Program-made: the position numbers and the translations under genes | The notes under the pieces: generated by a model | The model's input: the letters and a program-made list of their open reading frames with translations, nothing else | Told to the model about the DNA's origin: nothing | Databases searched by the model: none | Part shown: piece by piece, positions 21,226 to 34,700 of the stretch | Position numbering within the stretch: the first letter of the stretch is position 1 | How the letters are laid out: each line of letters opens with the position of its first letter | NCBI RefSeq assembly: GCF_028583425.1 | Contig: NC_072805.1 | Span: forward strand, 11,366,501-11,430,500 | Reading direction: 5' to 3' | Source of the DNA: Eublepharis macularius | Taxonomy: Eukaryota > Chordata > Lepidosauria > Squamata > Eublepharidae | Length of the DNA stretch: 64,000 bases

Positions 21226-22700
21226 TCTCCACAACCCCGGCGGAATGCCCGGCCTTACAGGGGGCAGCGCCAATGCCAGAGCGCCAAGGACGAGGCCCCA
21301 AAGCAGGAGGCGGCGGGGGCGCAGAGCCATGCCGAGAAGCGCCCTCTCCCGCGGCGATCAACAGGAGTCTCCTCCGGCCGAGCCTAGGTCGGGCGCTTCC
21401 TTGGGGAGAAGTCGCGCGGCTCGAGGTGGCGCGGCCGGCTGCGCCGAGCGGGAAAGTTGCCGAAGCCGCGCCGGCGGCCCGGGGCCTCGGCGGGGCGGAG
21501 GAAGGGAGCGGCCTTCAGGTCGGGGTGGGGCTTGGGGGAGGCAGGGGCAGGCGCGAGCAAAAGGCGCGGCCGGCGGGGCTGGGCTTGGCACAGAAGGGCC
21601 GGCGAGCCGCGCAAGGAGCCTCCGGAGCGGCACTCGGCGCAGCCAGGACGACGCCTCGGCCAAGTTCGCCCTCTCGCCCCGCCGCAGCGCCTCCGCCTCG
21701 CCCCGCGCGCCACCATGCCGGTGAAGGGCGGCACCAAGTGCATCAAGTACCTGCTCTTCGGCTTCAACTTCGTCTTCTGGGTAAGGCCCCGGCCCGGCCC
21801 GCCGCCCCCCCCCCCACGGGGGCCCTCGCGGAGGGGCCGCGGACGCGGGCAGAGCGCGGCGCGGCTCTCGGGGCTGCACAGGCAGGCGCACCTGGGCGAG
21901 GCGAGGCCGCCTCCTCCGCGCCCCCGGGGGCGACTGGTAGCCCCCGGCCGACAGCAAGCCAGGGGGCAGCCCTGGCCCTGGCGGAGCCCTCCCCGGAGCA
22001 GCCCGCCCGCCTCAGGGGCCCCGTCCTTGTTTCGCCCGCGAGGCGAGCGTCGAGCGGGCTGGAGCGCCGAGACGCTGAGGGGACACGCGAGGGAGCGGGA
22101 CTCGGCTCCCCTTGGGCTGCCTCCACTCCTGTGCCGGCGTGGGGGGGAAAGCTCCTGTGCGCGTACAGAGTGCGCCCCCCTCACTCCTGCGGCGCCAGCG
22201 AGGGTCTGGGGAGCGGGATGCGGACCTTGAGCCCCGGGGCGCGCTGCGAGCCGCGTCCCGAGGGGGAGTTTGCCAGCGCCTGAGCGCGCCTGGCGCAGCC
22301 TGCCTTTGCTTGGCCCGGCGTCAGGGGAGGGCGGGGCAGGGCAGGAGGCGCGCCTGTGCCGAGGCGCTCCGGCGGCGTGTCCCGGGCGGGCTGGCGGGGG
22401 CGGGCGCTGGAGCAGCAGGGTGTTGCCTGTTTTTCTCCCTGCGCTCCCTTGGCGAGGGCTGGGCCGGGCTCCTTCCCTCGCGCAGGCCCCCGGGGGAGCT
22501 GGCTCGAGCTTTCCCACCCGCGGCCGCGCCTCGACAGCCCCCCGCCGGCCGCGAGCCGGGCTGCTTGGGAAAGCCGCGCGCGGAAGGCGGGGTTCACGCT
22601 TGGTGTCACGCCGGAGCCCCTCGGGGGCAACCCGGAGGCCCGAGGCTGTGGTTTCTGGGGGCTTTCGTAGCCCAGGTGCCTCCCTTTTAAAAGAGACGGG
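21226..22700 (+). promoter_or_regulatory. CD9: CpG-island promoter of CD9
   Basis: About 1.5 kb of very GC- and CpG-rich DNA surrounds the first coding exon. A GC-box-like GGGGCGG lies at 21,492-21,498, and no TATA box is evident. This fits a broad, housekeeping-type start region, consistent with wide expression of CD9 in vertebrates. The exact transcription start and any 5' untranslated exon cannot be set from sequence. The many long open frames on both strands here result from lack of AT-rich stop codons. Confidence 0.85.
21715..21780 (+). CDS. CD9: CD9 coding exon 1 (residues 1-22)
   Basis: Starts [15 protein letters not shown], the invariant CD9 N-terminus. It includes Cys9 and the first half of TM1 with the polar Asn18. 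The ATG sits in GCCACCATGC (A at -3). No earlier in-frame ATG has CD9 similarity, so this start is chosen. The donor is TGG|GTAAGG, phase 0. Confidence 0.98.
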
Positions 22701-25700
22701 CTGTTGAAATGTTGTTTCCTGTACATGTTTGCTAAGGTGCCTGAAGTAAAAAAAAATAAGCCTATTGTTATAACTCAACAGTTACACGCTTGAGCAGGTT
22801 GATTGCCAAGTTCTTTTTATGGTATTCGGAAACCAGTTTACCTCTCAGGGAAGTTTCTTAGTGGCCTGGTGGTTGCCCTACTTTCCATAGTCAATTCACC
22901 ACTATCTTGCTGTTAAATTCTGTATTTGGCCCTTCTCTTATTTGTACTAACATTATAACATTCATTTATACACCACCCTTCAGGACACCTGCCCACTCGG
23001 AGCGATTTACAAAGTATGCTATTATTATCCTCACAACAATCACCCTGTGAGGTGGGTGGGCTGAGAGAGCTGTGATTGACCCAAAATCACCCAGCTGGCT
23101 TCAAGTGGAGGAGTGGGGAATCGAACCCTGCTCTACCACTACATGAAACTGGCTGTCATTTTCTCACGTTGGATTTGCCTTAGGTCTACACACACACAAA
23201 ATTTTTTCCCAGGACACAGGTAATAACCATAAATAAATTCAGACATTTAGGCCACCGGGCATGGTGGAGAGAGCAAGGCACTGACTCCGTGGGATTGGAC
23301 TGTGGTCAGTTAGACCAGGCTTGTTTGAAACTGCCCATCTGTGGGAGAGAAAGTGCCCCTTGACAAAACTGGTAGCTCTGGGGAGGGGGCGACTTTTCGT
23401 CAAGAGGGAGGCTTCCTGTAAGTTTCCCCAGAGATAAGGAACAGTTCCTGGGCCCATGACAGAGTTGTGTCACCTCAGCACGTGATCAGCATTGAGGGAA
23501 TTCCAACGTAAGGCTGAACCAGAGCTCTGTTTTTGTCAAGTCAGTGATGTCATTCTTTCCCACGCAGACACACACAGGCCCCTATTTTCCTAGACTTGCA
23601 TTAATGAAGACTGACGTCATCAACAAGGTAGTTTCCCAATAATCGCTCCACCCACGGAGAGAATCTAAAACCCAAGACTTCCTGTCTTTCTTCACCCTCA
23701 TTGGACGTTGAGAGTGGTACACGTAAGCTGCCCGATGGCCTAAATACGTAATACAAAGTACTCAAAGTATTTTTTTTCTCATTCATGAAAACCTTGGAAG
23801 AAGGCAAAAATTGGAGAATATCAGGGACTTGTATGCAAATAACACAGTGTAAGTCGATACGATCAATGGCTGAGACATTCAATGAACAATAGGGTATAGA
23901 TTGCCGAAATTTGAAAGCAAAGCAAAAAGAGGGCTCCTCCGAGTCTGGAAAGCTACCCAATGAACAAGAAAAACCTCAGAGGTACACTAAAGATAAATGG
24001 AATATTTTTTAAAAAAAAATTGTGCAAAGTGCCAAAGTGCTAATGTACATCATTCAATAAATATTATATATAAATATCCAATAATTACATATATATACAC
24101 AAATTCAATCAAAAGTCCAACCGGTATAGCTTCACCACAGGGTGGTGACTTGAAACCTCCAGAGATGCAGTTCACAATGAATTAATCCTTTTTTTGTTGT
24201 TCTCTTGTAAATTGCGTTGGTTTCTGTGTGGAGTCTTTCCAGGAGACAACATGGTCTAATGGTTATAGTTGGAAGCCAAAAATGTGGCTGAAGAGCCTGA
24301 CGGGTTTTGCCAGCTTGTAATCCCGTTTTGGCAAAATGCTTTTTCAAAGGCTCATAACTATATTATACAAGTTACTCCAACATCATAACACTCAGTGTCG
24401 AAATTTGAAAGCAAGCAGAAATCTGATAGGGAACTGAATTAATGCTGAAATAAAATATAAGTAAATTAACTGACATATTAAACTATACAGGAATTACCTA
24501 ATAGGAACATATTGCAGCAAACAGTATGCAGTAGTATAGTCTACAGTCCCTTACCAGTACATCTCTCTCAACCATTTTCTTACATCAACCATCCTGCCTG
24601 TCTAGGAAAGCCCAAGTTTTTAGAAAGCCAGGAGAATGGGAGCTTTCTTGACCTTGTCAGACAGGTCATTCCATATGGTGGGGGCCACCACTGAAAATGT
24701 TTCAGCCATTTGACCACAGCTGTCAAGCAATGACCCAAGACCTCTGTTGTATCACCAGGGGATTGGGATTGCAAGAAATAAAGAACTGGGAGTCATCTGC
24801 ATTTAATGGCATCCAGTTTGAAAGCTATGAATATTTTCTCCTAAAGGCTTTACATAAAGGCTGAATAACATGGGGGATAAGATTGCGCCTTGTGGAACCC
24901 TGTAAGATAATTGCCACACTGATGGTAGCTGGTTTCCAACAGCAGCTCCATGAGTTCTGCCGAAGGGCAGAGAATGTTACAGTAAATTAAGTATAATACA
25001 GAATCCTGAGATTTCCAGTCACTCTATAAATCAAGAAGTTTCTAGCCCTTATAATTGTGCAGCGAATATTTATACAGTCACCGTTTTCACACGTTTTACT
25101 GGCCGTGCAAAACTACGCAAAACTCCCAGAATGACGGTATCTTCCTGGCACGATTTCCCATCATGACTCCGGTTTGTGATGCGATTCGCACCACAAACCG
25201 GAGTCATGATGGGAAATCACACCGGAAGATGCTGTCGTTCCAGGAGTTTTGCACAATTTTGCACGGCTGGTAAGACGTGTGAAAACGGCCCCTATCTTAC
25301 CTGAGTGGGCCTCTTACTTATTTGTTTATTTATTTATGTCATTTATAGTCTCCTTTTCTCACTGAAATTCAAGGTGGATTACATAGTGTAAGTCCATGCA
25401 GTCAATGACTGAAGCTGCTTAACAAGCTAAACATACTGACTCTGTTTAGTGTGTGTGAGTAACACAAGATGAAATCCTGTAGTTAAGCTTGTAGGATCTC
25501 TGGTGGCCAGGAAATGTGGCTTTAGGTACCAAACAACTGTTCAGTGCTACAAACAGGTGAGGAAAGATGGGGGATTTGTATTTAAATATTCTAGAGACAC
25601 GTGCTGATGAGATGAATGTGCAGTTTTGCAGAATTCTGCTCTTCATAGGGCAGATTTTTGACTGGAATTCTTTTTAGGGTGTAGCGCACACTCCCTTGAG

Positions 25701-28700
25701 CATATTTCATTTTGTTTGTCTTGGCATTTCATCTCTGTTATTCTTTATTTCTTGCTTTGGATAAGCTAGGGTGGAGTGGCTTTTGCTGCTTCTGTGCTAT
25801 CCGGTGTTCTCTATGTTTATAGACTGGTGTCTCAGGTCTTGAATTACTGATGGGATACTGTAGCTTGAGGAGAAGCTCAGTAAATAAGATTGGTAGGCTG
25901 GAAACCCCCAGTTTAGGTAGTTCCCCCGCATTTGCGGAGTGTAGCATAGCTTGCAGCTGGCAGTGATTGGCAGCTATGGGACGGGGGTGGGGGCTAGGAA
26001 CAATTTTCCAGAACTAAAAACAGGTGTGCACAGATGATGTGCTAAAATGAAGGGTGTATTATTTATTTATTTAAAGCATTTACATGCTGCCTTTCCACCC
26101 AAAATATGGTCTCAAAGGCAGCAAACAGCAGATAACTACAACAATAAACTTTAAAATGTGTATATAAGTAGAATAAAAACATATAGACCTATAAACAAAC
26201 ACAAAAACCAGGTGGAGGGCCTATAAAAGGTAACTAGGTATACACCAAAGGAAACAAAGAGGTCTTCACCCACTGGTAGAAGACAACGGCAGAAGGATAC
26301 ATGGAAATCTCCCCGGGTAGGACCAAAGTTTTGTTGCTGTGGATGAAGGCCCTTTCGTGCGCTGCCACCTGTCTTGCCTTAGATGGCAGGGGCACCCCCC
26401 AAAGCAAGGCCTCTAAACATGACCAAAGTGGACAGGAAGGTTCATACGGGGGAAGGTCGTCCTTAAATTATGCTGGCCTCAAACTGTATAGGGTCAATAC
26501 CAGCACCTTGAATTGGGCCCAGAAACAAACTGGGAGCCAATGGAGATAGAACAACATTGGATTGGTGCAGTCCCTACAACAAAGTCGGCACTCTGACTGC
26601 AGCATTCTATACCAGTTGCAGCTTCCAAACAGTGTTCAAGGGCAGCCCCGCATACAGCACATCGCAGTAATCTAATTTAGATGTTAATAGAGCATGCACC
26701 ACAATGGCAAATTCTTTCATGCCCAAGTAGGGCCTCAGCTGGCTCAGTGCTGGTGAAGGGTGCCCCTGACCACCACAGCTAACAGTTTATCCAACAGGAA
26801 GTTCAGGTCCAGCAGCACCTCCAAGCTACAAGGTGCCACTGAACTCTACTATTGTGCAACTACAGACTAACGTGGTTAACTCCTCAGGATCAAAGTCTCA
26901 CTTAATCTATGTTAAAAATAAAAGCCCCCTTTTTCTGTTGTTCATGTTTCTTAATCCATAAATCCACATTATCATCAAATCATTGTTGTCTATTTCATGT
27001 AAAAAGTCTATAAATGGTTTCCATTCAACCAAAAACGTAGATAATGTCCCCTCTCTAATCAGTGAAGTAAATTTTGCCATCGACGCAAATTCCAAAACCT
27101 TTATCCACTATTCCTCCATTGTAGGCAATATTGAAGTTTTCCATGTTTGTGCATACAGTAGTTTTGCTGTCATGATCATATATAAAAATAAAGTTCCAAA
27201 ACTTCTTTTCAACTGACTGTTGGAAAGCAGTAGCAACTCCCATTTTGTCAGAATTAAGTTTCAGCTTTTTAGTCTTCATCCATCCCGAATATTTTTTCTT
27301 CTCTTTTGAGAAAATAAAAACCAGAGTAGTTTTTAAGAAAGGGCTTCAACGTGTGGATTTTTGTTTCCCTCCATGATAAATCTAGACTTATTTCTGCCAA
27401 TGTGATTTTTGAAGAAAAGCGTGAAAGACATTCTAAAAGCTCCTCTAAATGTTATGACTCCAGTCAAAATCTAACAAAATATCCAAAAGACAGGAAACCT
27501 CAACCTCCTGTTGGATCTCTTTCCGATTCATCATTTTAATTTTATTCACTTTGCTGTCTCCTGGGGTAGGGGGATGCCAGAGATGGCTTATGATAGTATC
27601 AAAACAGAATAAGACCATACAACAATCAACCAACAATTAAAACAACTAATCTACAATACAATCTGTGCAAGAGATTAAAGGGCAGCATCTCACCTGAGCT
27701 CTTCTGAGTCATGTGCTTAGGCTCCCAGGGTAAACTGTGAAGTCTCAGCCTTCATTTTTTTAAAGGACGGATATAGTTAGAAGTTTCCAGTTCCCAAGTC
27801 TTTTGCTTCTTGCTGGAACGGTTCTTCTGTCAGTTCATCCTGCTAAACATGCAAGCTTTGCCTCTGACTCAGAGAGCAATAAAGCCAGATCCAAAGGCAC
27901 AGGGATAGATCTTTCTTTGCTGATGCTGTGACCCTAAGCAGTGAGGACAATGATACAATTTCGGGATGATACAATTGCACACTTTGTTTCTATTATTACA
28001 TTATATAATTATACAACTCGCCACTGCAGAATCAGGGGGAGCCCTGAGCCTCGCTGCTCGCCTTCCTGCCCCTTCGCTGGCGCTACCGGGTGCCCTGGCA
28101 GCACAGCAAGCAGGGAAGCAGGGAGGCAAGCGGGGAAGTGGGCTGCCTCGCCACTCGCCTTCCCGCCCCTTCACTGGCGCTGCCATAGACCACACTACGC
28201 CACTGGTGCGGCTCAGTTGCTAACAGGCCACGGACTGGTACCAGTCTGTGGCCCGGGGGTTGGGGACCCCTGACCTAGAGGAAGCTCTTTCCTTTGGAGG
28301 GAGGAGCCCTTGGGGAAAGCTCCTTCCGCTGGAGGAAAGTATGTCCGCTAACGGAACAAATCTGCGGGACCCATCCCATTCTGTAGTTTTCAATGGTTCT
28401 GCCTTTGGGGAAATCTTTCCACCTTGACACACCTTTCTTTGAGCCCCTGCAGATTCTGCTGAATTTGAGGGTGTCACAAAGTATATGTGAAGTGCTAGCC
28501 AAGCATGTTGGGAATTGCTGTTCTTTCATACCTCTCGTGACTGTCACAGAGGAGAAGATGAAAGAACAGTGGCAGACTGCACAAGGAAAGAGTTTGCAGT
28601 GTTGTTCAGAAATGAAAATTTTCCATTCATGCAGTGTTATGATGACCATTCTTCAGGTGCATGCTTTGCCTCGAGGGTCTTTTAGTTGTCGCTTCTCAAC

Positions 28701-31700
28701 AACAGACACCGTTCTCCTAGTGGGAGACTCATTTATCTGTCTAGGCAAACGGAAATGTTCTTTCAGATTACTATGCAGGAGAAAGCCCACTGAAGTAAAA
28801 GCCCCCTAGCAAGATACAGCACTTTGGAGAGAGGAGACTTGTATATCTCGTTCTCACGAAAGCGTCCTTCTGGAAGATGAACCTTTGCCTTCAGTCTCCC
28901 TGGTCGTGTGGGCTGGTTCCATGAAATGTGAACCCCCCCCCCAAAAGAACTTGTAGCACTTTATGAAGAATAACCCAAAAGCTCCATGCCAGTTTGTGCA
29001 GCTCCAGGATGTGGCAACATATACTACCCTACTCTCAAATACCAGTTGGTAATAAAAATGACTAACTTTGCAGAAACGTTGAGAATAAGGCCAGCCTCTT
29101 GCTTAGACAATAAACCGTGATCTGAAGTGAATTGGGCTGTAATCCAGAGCCTGCTCACTGTGGAGTAGGTCGTATTGTGTTGGATCTTGTCAGCTTTTCC
29201 CACTTGCAATAGGGAGAGATGAACCAAAAGCCTCTGCTAGGGATCTTGGGACTCTTGTGGGATAGGACCTGCCAGGGAACTGGGTCAAGTTGAGTGAGAA
29301 AGCTGGTGGAAGCCCATCTATTGAACTTGATAGAAATTACGTCTGGTAATACGCCTAGGAATAGGTTCATCTGTAACTATATGTATAAAGTGCCATCAAG
29401 TCACAGCTGGCTTATGGTGACCCCTGCTGGGGCTTTCAAGACCAGTGGGAAGCAAAGGTAGGTTGCCATTGCCTTCCTCTGCAGAGTCTTCCTTGGTGGT
29501 CTCCCATCCAAGTTCTGACCCTGTTGAGCTTCCGAGATCAGATGAGATTGGGCTATACCATGCCGCCTTCCCTCCCTGTTCTCTACTACCTGATAGTAAA
29601 AGCCTTTTCTTTAGCTAACAAAGCAAAGAGGACTTCCAGGGCATGTTAAAGGTCTCATAGCAGTGGCAATGGATTCTTGCAATAAAACTTTATTTTCGTA
29701 CCAAGAAGAATTCAGAGTGGAGTGCTGTGAGGTGTATAGTGTGTTTGTGCTGTTTGAGCCAATTTGGCACACCGCAAAATTCCAATGTGATAACCACATA
29801 TAAGATGCTCATATATGTGTGTAAATCTCTATCTGGTGTATATGCTGGAAGGCATGCACATTGAGAGCCAGTTTGCTGTAGTGGTTATGAGCGGCAGGAC
29901 TCTAATCTGGAGAGCCGGGTTTGATTCCCCACACCTCCGCTTGAAGCCAGCTGGGAGACCGTGGGTCAGTCACAGCTCTCTCAGAGCTCTCTCAGCCCCA
30001 CCCACCTCACAGAGTGATTGTCGTGAGGATAAACCACTCTGAGGAGTGTATAAATTGAATGCTATTATTATTATCATGCAAATAGGGTTCCCCCAAATAC
30101 TTACCTGGAAGTGGTTTCCTCCTGGAGTGCCTCTTCCACAAGTTAAACAGACATTTGTTTGGGAATACAATTCAGTGTACAGATACGTGTGGATTGAGAA
30201 AGAAGCACATTTCAAGTGTTCAGAGAACTTCACAGTTCTAAATGATTTCATTTATCTTTAAGACAAGCCTGTGTTTGTTGTAGCTGAGGCTGAAGGTCGA
30301 TTCACATGTTACAAAGCGTATGTGATTGCTGCAAGGCATTTAGGTCAGATGTGGGCCTGGAGTTCTTTGCTAAAAACTCTGTTCCTAGGCCCAATTTGGA
30401 TCAGTGGTGAGAAGTGACTGAGATAATCCCTCTGTGCTGTTTTCCTGACTTGGGTCATTTCCACACACGTTGAATAATGCACTTTCAGTGCACTTTAGAA
30501 GTGGATTTTTTGTTCCACACATGGAAAATCAGTTTAAAATGTTCACTAAAGAGTATTGAAAGTGGATTATCCAACGTGTGTGGAAGCAGCCTTGGAAAGC
30601 CATTATTTGCCCCACAGAGGAAATTCATATGTAGTCAATCATCAGTATACTCAAGTTTCCTAAGGGCACAAATAGCGGTTCTACAGAGCCATTTCAGGGC
30701 ATATAAAAACAGCATGGGTGGGGGAGGCTTAAGCCTCTTCTCCCTGCAGCACTGATGTGGATCAGGTCCACACACCCACAGGAACGGGGTTCTCAATGAA
30801 CAGCTCCCGGTGCCTTCTGACTGAAATGGTCAACACGAGAACAGAGAACTTTGCAACGGATGAATTTGCCTTGAGTTGCTGCACTGAGCTCAGAGCAGCA
30901 TCGAAGATGGAAATCCTCTCTCAGTGCCAAGCTACAAGTGACGCCTGACACAGGTTGGACACTTGTCAGCTTGCCTCAAGTTTTGATGGGAAATGTAGGT
31001 GTCCTGGTCTTATAGCTTGGCTCTCCATTTAATTGAAGTTTACAGAACCCCCCCCCCCCACACACACACACCCAGCGGAGGGGAAGGGGGGCTCCTGGAA
31101 AGAGCCTGATGCCTGCACTCCCCTCCCGACTGCATGTTCTCCCTCCCATAGACTGCTGCTCTGTAAACTTTAATTAAATGGAAATCCAAGCTGCAAGACC
31201 AGGATGCCTACATTTCCCATCAAAACTTGAGACAAGCTGACAAGTGTCCAACCTGTGTCCGGCGTTACTTGTAGCTTGGCTCTCACATGGTCTAATGTGG
31301 CTTTTGCCTCTTGTCTGCTGACAGGAGAGGAGGCTGCAGCATAACATGGGAGAAACAGGCAGGATATATGCGTTGTAATGTTGGACTAGGATTGAGGAGT
31401 CTCCAGTTCAAACCTCCACTCTGCCAGGAATCTTACTGGGTGACCTCTCAGCAGTCCCTCTTTCTCTGTCAGCCTACCTTACTTGGCAAGATTGTTGTAA
31501 GGACAATATAGAAGAGAGAAGCGCAAGGCATGCTGCTCTGAATAAAGGTACAATATGTTGAATGCCATAAATGGATTGACAGGCCTTTGTGCTCTTTTCC
31601 AGGAATACCACTGCCCACTGTACTGCTATTAGCAATTTATGCGCCACCATGGCCGCCCATGCTTGAATGTTCCTAGGGTTGTCTGTTCACCCCCTAATGG

Positions 31701-34700
31701 TAGGAGTGGCCCCTAGGATTATTTTCTGTGGTTCTCATATTTCTCCATAAAAGAACCTTAGTCAGTCCAAAGCATTGTAACTCTGCAAGGTGCTATATTG
31801 GGGGCTGGTAAATCGTGGTTTTTCCTGCAGCCCCCCCCCTTTGTTATCCATGGTTTTGAATTGAGAGTACTACCACAGACTCTGGTTCTTTTGTAAACCA
31901 GGTGCTGAAATGGTTTGAAGAGGATATTCTATCCATGTGCTAGATCTAAACAGCAAGGGCTTGCAAAAAGACATTCTCATTTAGGGGTCTCTGAGAAGAA
32001 GAGTGTGTGCTTCATTTCTGAAAACATGGAGGCCGTTTGATGGGGCCTATTTTGATGTCTGAGAATAGAGTCTAACAGAAAGTTATTTTTTGTCTACTTG
32101 TTGAATTGTAGCCCTCTTAACCTGAGCGCGAGCTTTAAATACAGAGTTTAAGAACATATGTTGGAAGAATGGTGTGGAAAGAGGCAAGAGGCTCATTGTT
32201 GTAGTGTTTGAGGTGTCTAATAGCATCATGTAGCATAGGTTGTGTGCCAAATGCAAACTTCTGTTGCCCCATCCAATTCAGACCAAAGCTCCAGTGGGAA
32301 CATGAGTGTATTCTCAGTGGCTGTGGAGAAGAGCAATAGTCACAAAAAAACCCCAGTTCTCCTGTACGTTAACAGTTGTGTAGAAGAGGGAATTGCTTCA
32401 ATTGTGGCATGTCCCGGAGGACTGCAGTGTTGTGCCTGCTGAAATTCTCTCTTCTGGCATTACTGCTGCGGGGTCTGGCCTTGCTGTGCGCTGTATCCGG
32501 CCACTCAGAAATGAAGATGGGTGAATGGTTAAAAAGAATAGATCCTGTATAGCTGATTGTCATCAAACATGAATTGGGGTCTGATAAGGTTTCAAGATTG
32601 CTGATGTGGGAGAGGCAAAAATTTAAAAAAGTAGAGTTGTAAAAGACTGGAATAAAACTAGGGGTGGAAGAATTGTGTCATCAGCAGAAATGGAAAAGGA
32701 ATGGTGATTGCTGTAGCCAAATCCAATGCCCATTTGTTTCTCAAATTGCAGAGGCTGTACTTTGCAAGTCAAAACACAAAAGTTTGTGCTTTTGAAGCCT
32801 CCTCCTTTGTTTGGATTTGGCTCATTTTGTCCTTCCTTCCTTTGGGTTGTTATTAAGGGACCAGAGCAGAATGACAGTGTTGCTTGCCCCATTTGAAAAC
32901 AATTCCACCCTGTGGCAATTTTGGGGTCTTCTTTTTAATAGGAAAACAATCTGAAAGTTTGTCTGCAAAGGGGGAATGGGTCTCATTTTGGAGCAGCTTC
33001 CTCAGTGAGGGATTATCAAGTACATAACATACTTCAAGACCTCCCCCCTTTCTACGGAGAGAGCAATTGATTGCTTTGCCATAATTTGTCAGACAAAAGA
33101 AGGCGGGGCCTGAGATGACGGCCGGACAGCCTAGAGAAGGAAAATTGGGTTTCAGAATTAATAGTGTGCCAGGGAAGCATCAGGCGAAGATGTGGGAGAC
33201 TAAGATTCAAATCCTCGCTCTGCCGTGGAAGCTTAGGCCAGTTGTACTCTCTCATTCTGGCCTGCCTAACAGGGTTGCTGTGAGGCTAAAACGGAGGAGA
33301 GGAGAATGAAGTAAGCCTGCTTTGAGTTTTCATTCAGGAGAAAGGCAGGGTACACGTGAAGTCAATAACACGAGTCTTGCTTGTAAGCCGCTTAGGGGAG
33401 GGATTTCCCTTGTTTTTGTTAGTATGTAAAATGCTAGGTACGTGCAGGGTTCTGTATAGTGCTGAAATCCTCAGTCTTTTCAAAACCTTTGCCTGGGTGT
33501 TCCTAGCCTCTGCACAATGTCTCCTCCTTGTGTGTAGTAACCAGAACAAACAACAGCTGATTCCTGCAGCAATGGAACATTTTTGTCTGTTCACATCCAG
33601 TGATCGGTTCCTTGCTGAAATCCTGGCAAAAAGAAGCTCGAGTCAGGAATGTGGTTGCCATGTACGTGTGGGTGATTTGTCATGAAGCTGATCTGTCTGC
33701 TCCTTGAACACAAATAAGCAACTTAACAGGCACCTGAACAGCTACTTACATGAAATGGCTACGTTTCTTTGGCTTTGGTTCAAGACTTCCTTGTAAATGT
33801 TGTATCAGTTAACCGTGGTAAATGCAGTATCTGGGGGCTGGTGGAAATAAGTTAGTCTCAAAGCTCCCTTGCAGAGGTTGGAAAAAAAATATTGCTTTGT
33901 CCCTTGCTATAAACAGTGTATTTGTCGGGCGTGGGAGTGAGGGTGAAAACCGATATTAGAAAGATTCTCTCTTGTTGGCTGGGTAGTTAAATGAATGTCT
34001 GTGTGTTGAGGCTCAATCCAGATAAGGGCCTTTTTCACATGTCTGTCCCTCACATGAAGTCATGCAAAACGACGGCGTCTTCATGGCACAATTTCCCATC
34101 ATGACTCCGTTTCATGACGTGATTTCAAACATCATTGCGCCATGAAACGGAGTCATGACAGGAAATTGCGCCATGAAGACGCCGTCATTCTGTGAGTTTT
34201 GCACGATTTCACGTGAGGGGGAAAGACATCTGAAGATAGCCAAGGCCGAGGCACTGTTTAGCAGTTGGAATTTAATCACTTCTAAGTTTGGCTAAGTTTT
34301 TAATCACTTCTGGCCATGTGGCGTGGAGGGCAATCTAAACTCCCCTCTGTCTGGAGATCTGGGGGCACTGCAGCCAGCCATGTGACCATTTTCACCAAGG
34401 GTGATTTAAACTTTAAAAAACTCCTCCCTTGTTCCAGCTGACCCAAAGTGACGTCATTGTGCAGTCCTGGGAGCGTGCACGCACTTTGTGCATGCACATG
34501 TGGTACCAGGGGCACTACCTCTCACCAAGAGTTGCCCCCTGTGCTGACAACCCACTGAGTTCCACCACCTCTTTTCCCAGAAAAAAAAGCCCTGAATAGT
34601 GGATATTAATAGTGGATATTAATTCCTTGGATTAATAGTGGATATTAATCCCTTGGATTAATAGTGTCATCCAAGTGTGATTAAAAAAAAACTTATAAGG

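Noticed and set aside
21384..22778. 464-codon open frame on the - strand (and several of 180-350 codons on both strands) over the CpG island
   Set aside because: GC-rich sequence lacks stop codons. The composition is Arg/Pro/Gly/Ala without domains, and the island is explained by the CD9 promoter and exon 1.
29863..29935. tRNA gene
   Set aside because: Boxes A and B are present but no cloverleaf or anticodon arm is evident; it is the head of a SINE with several relatives here.
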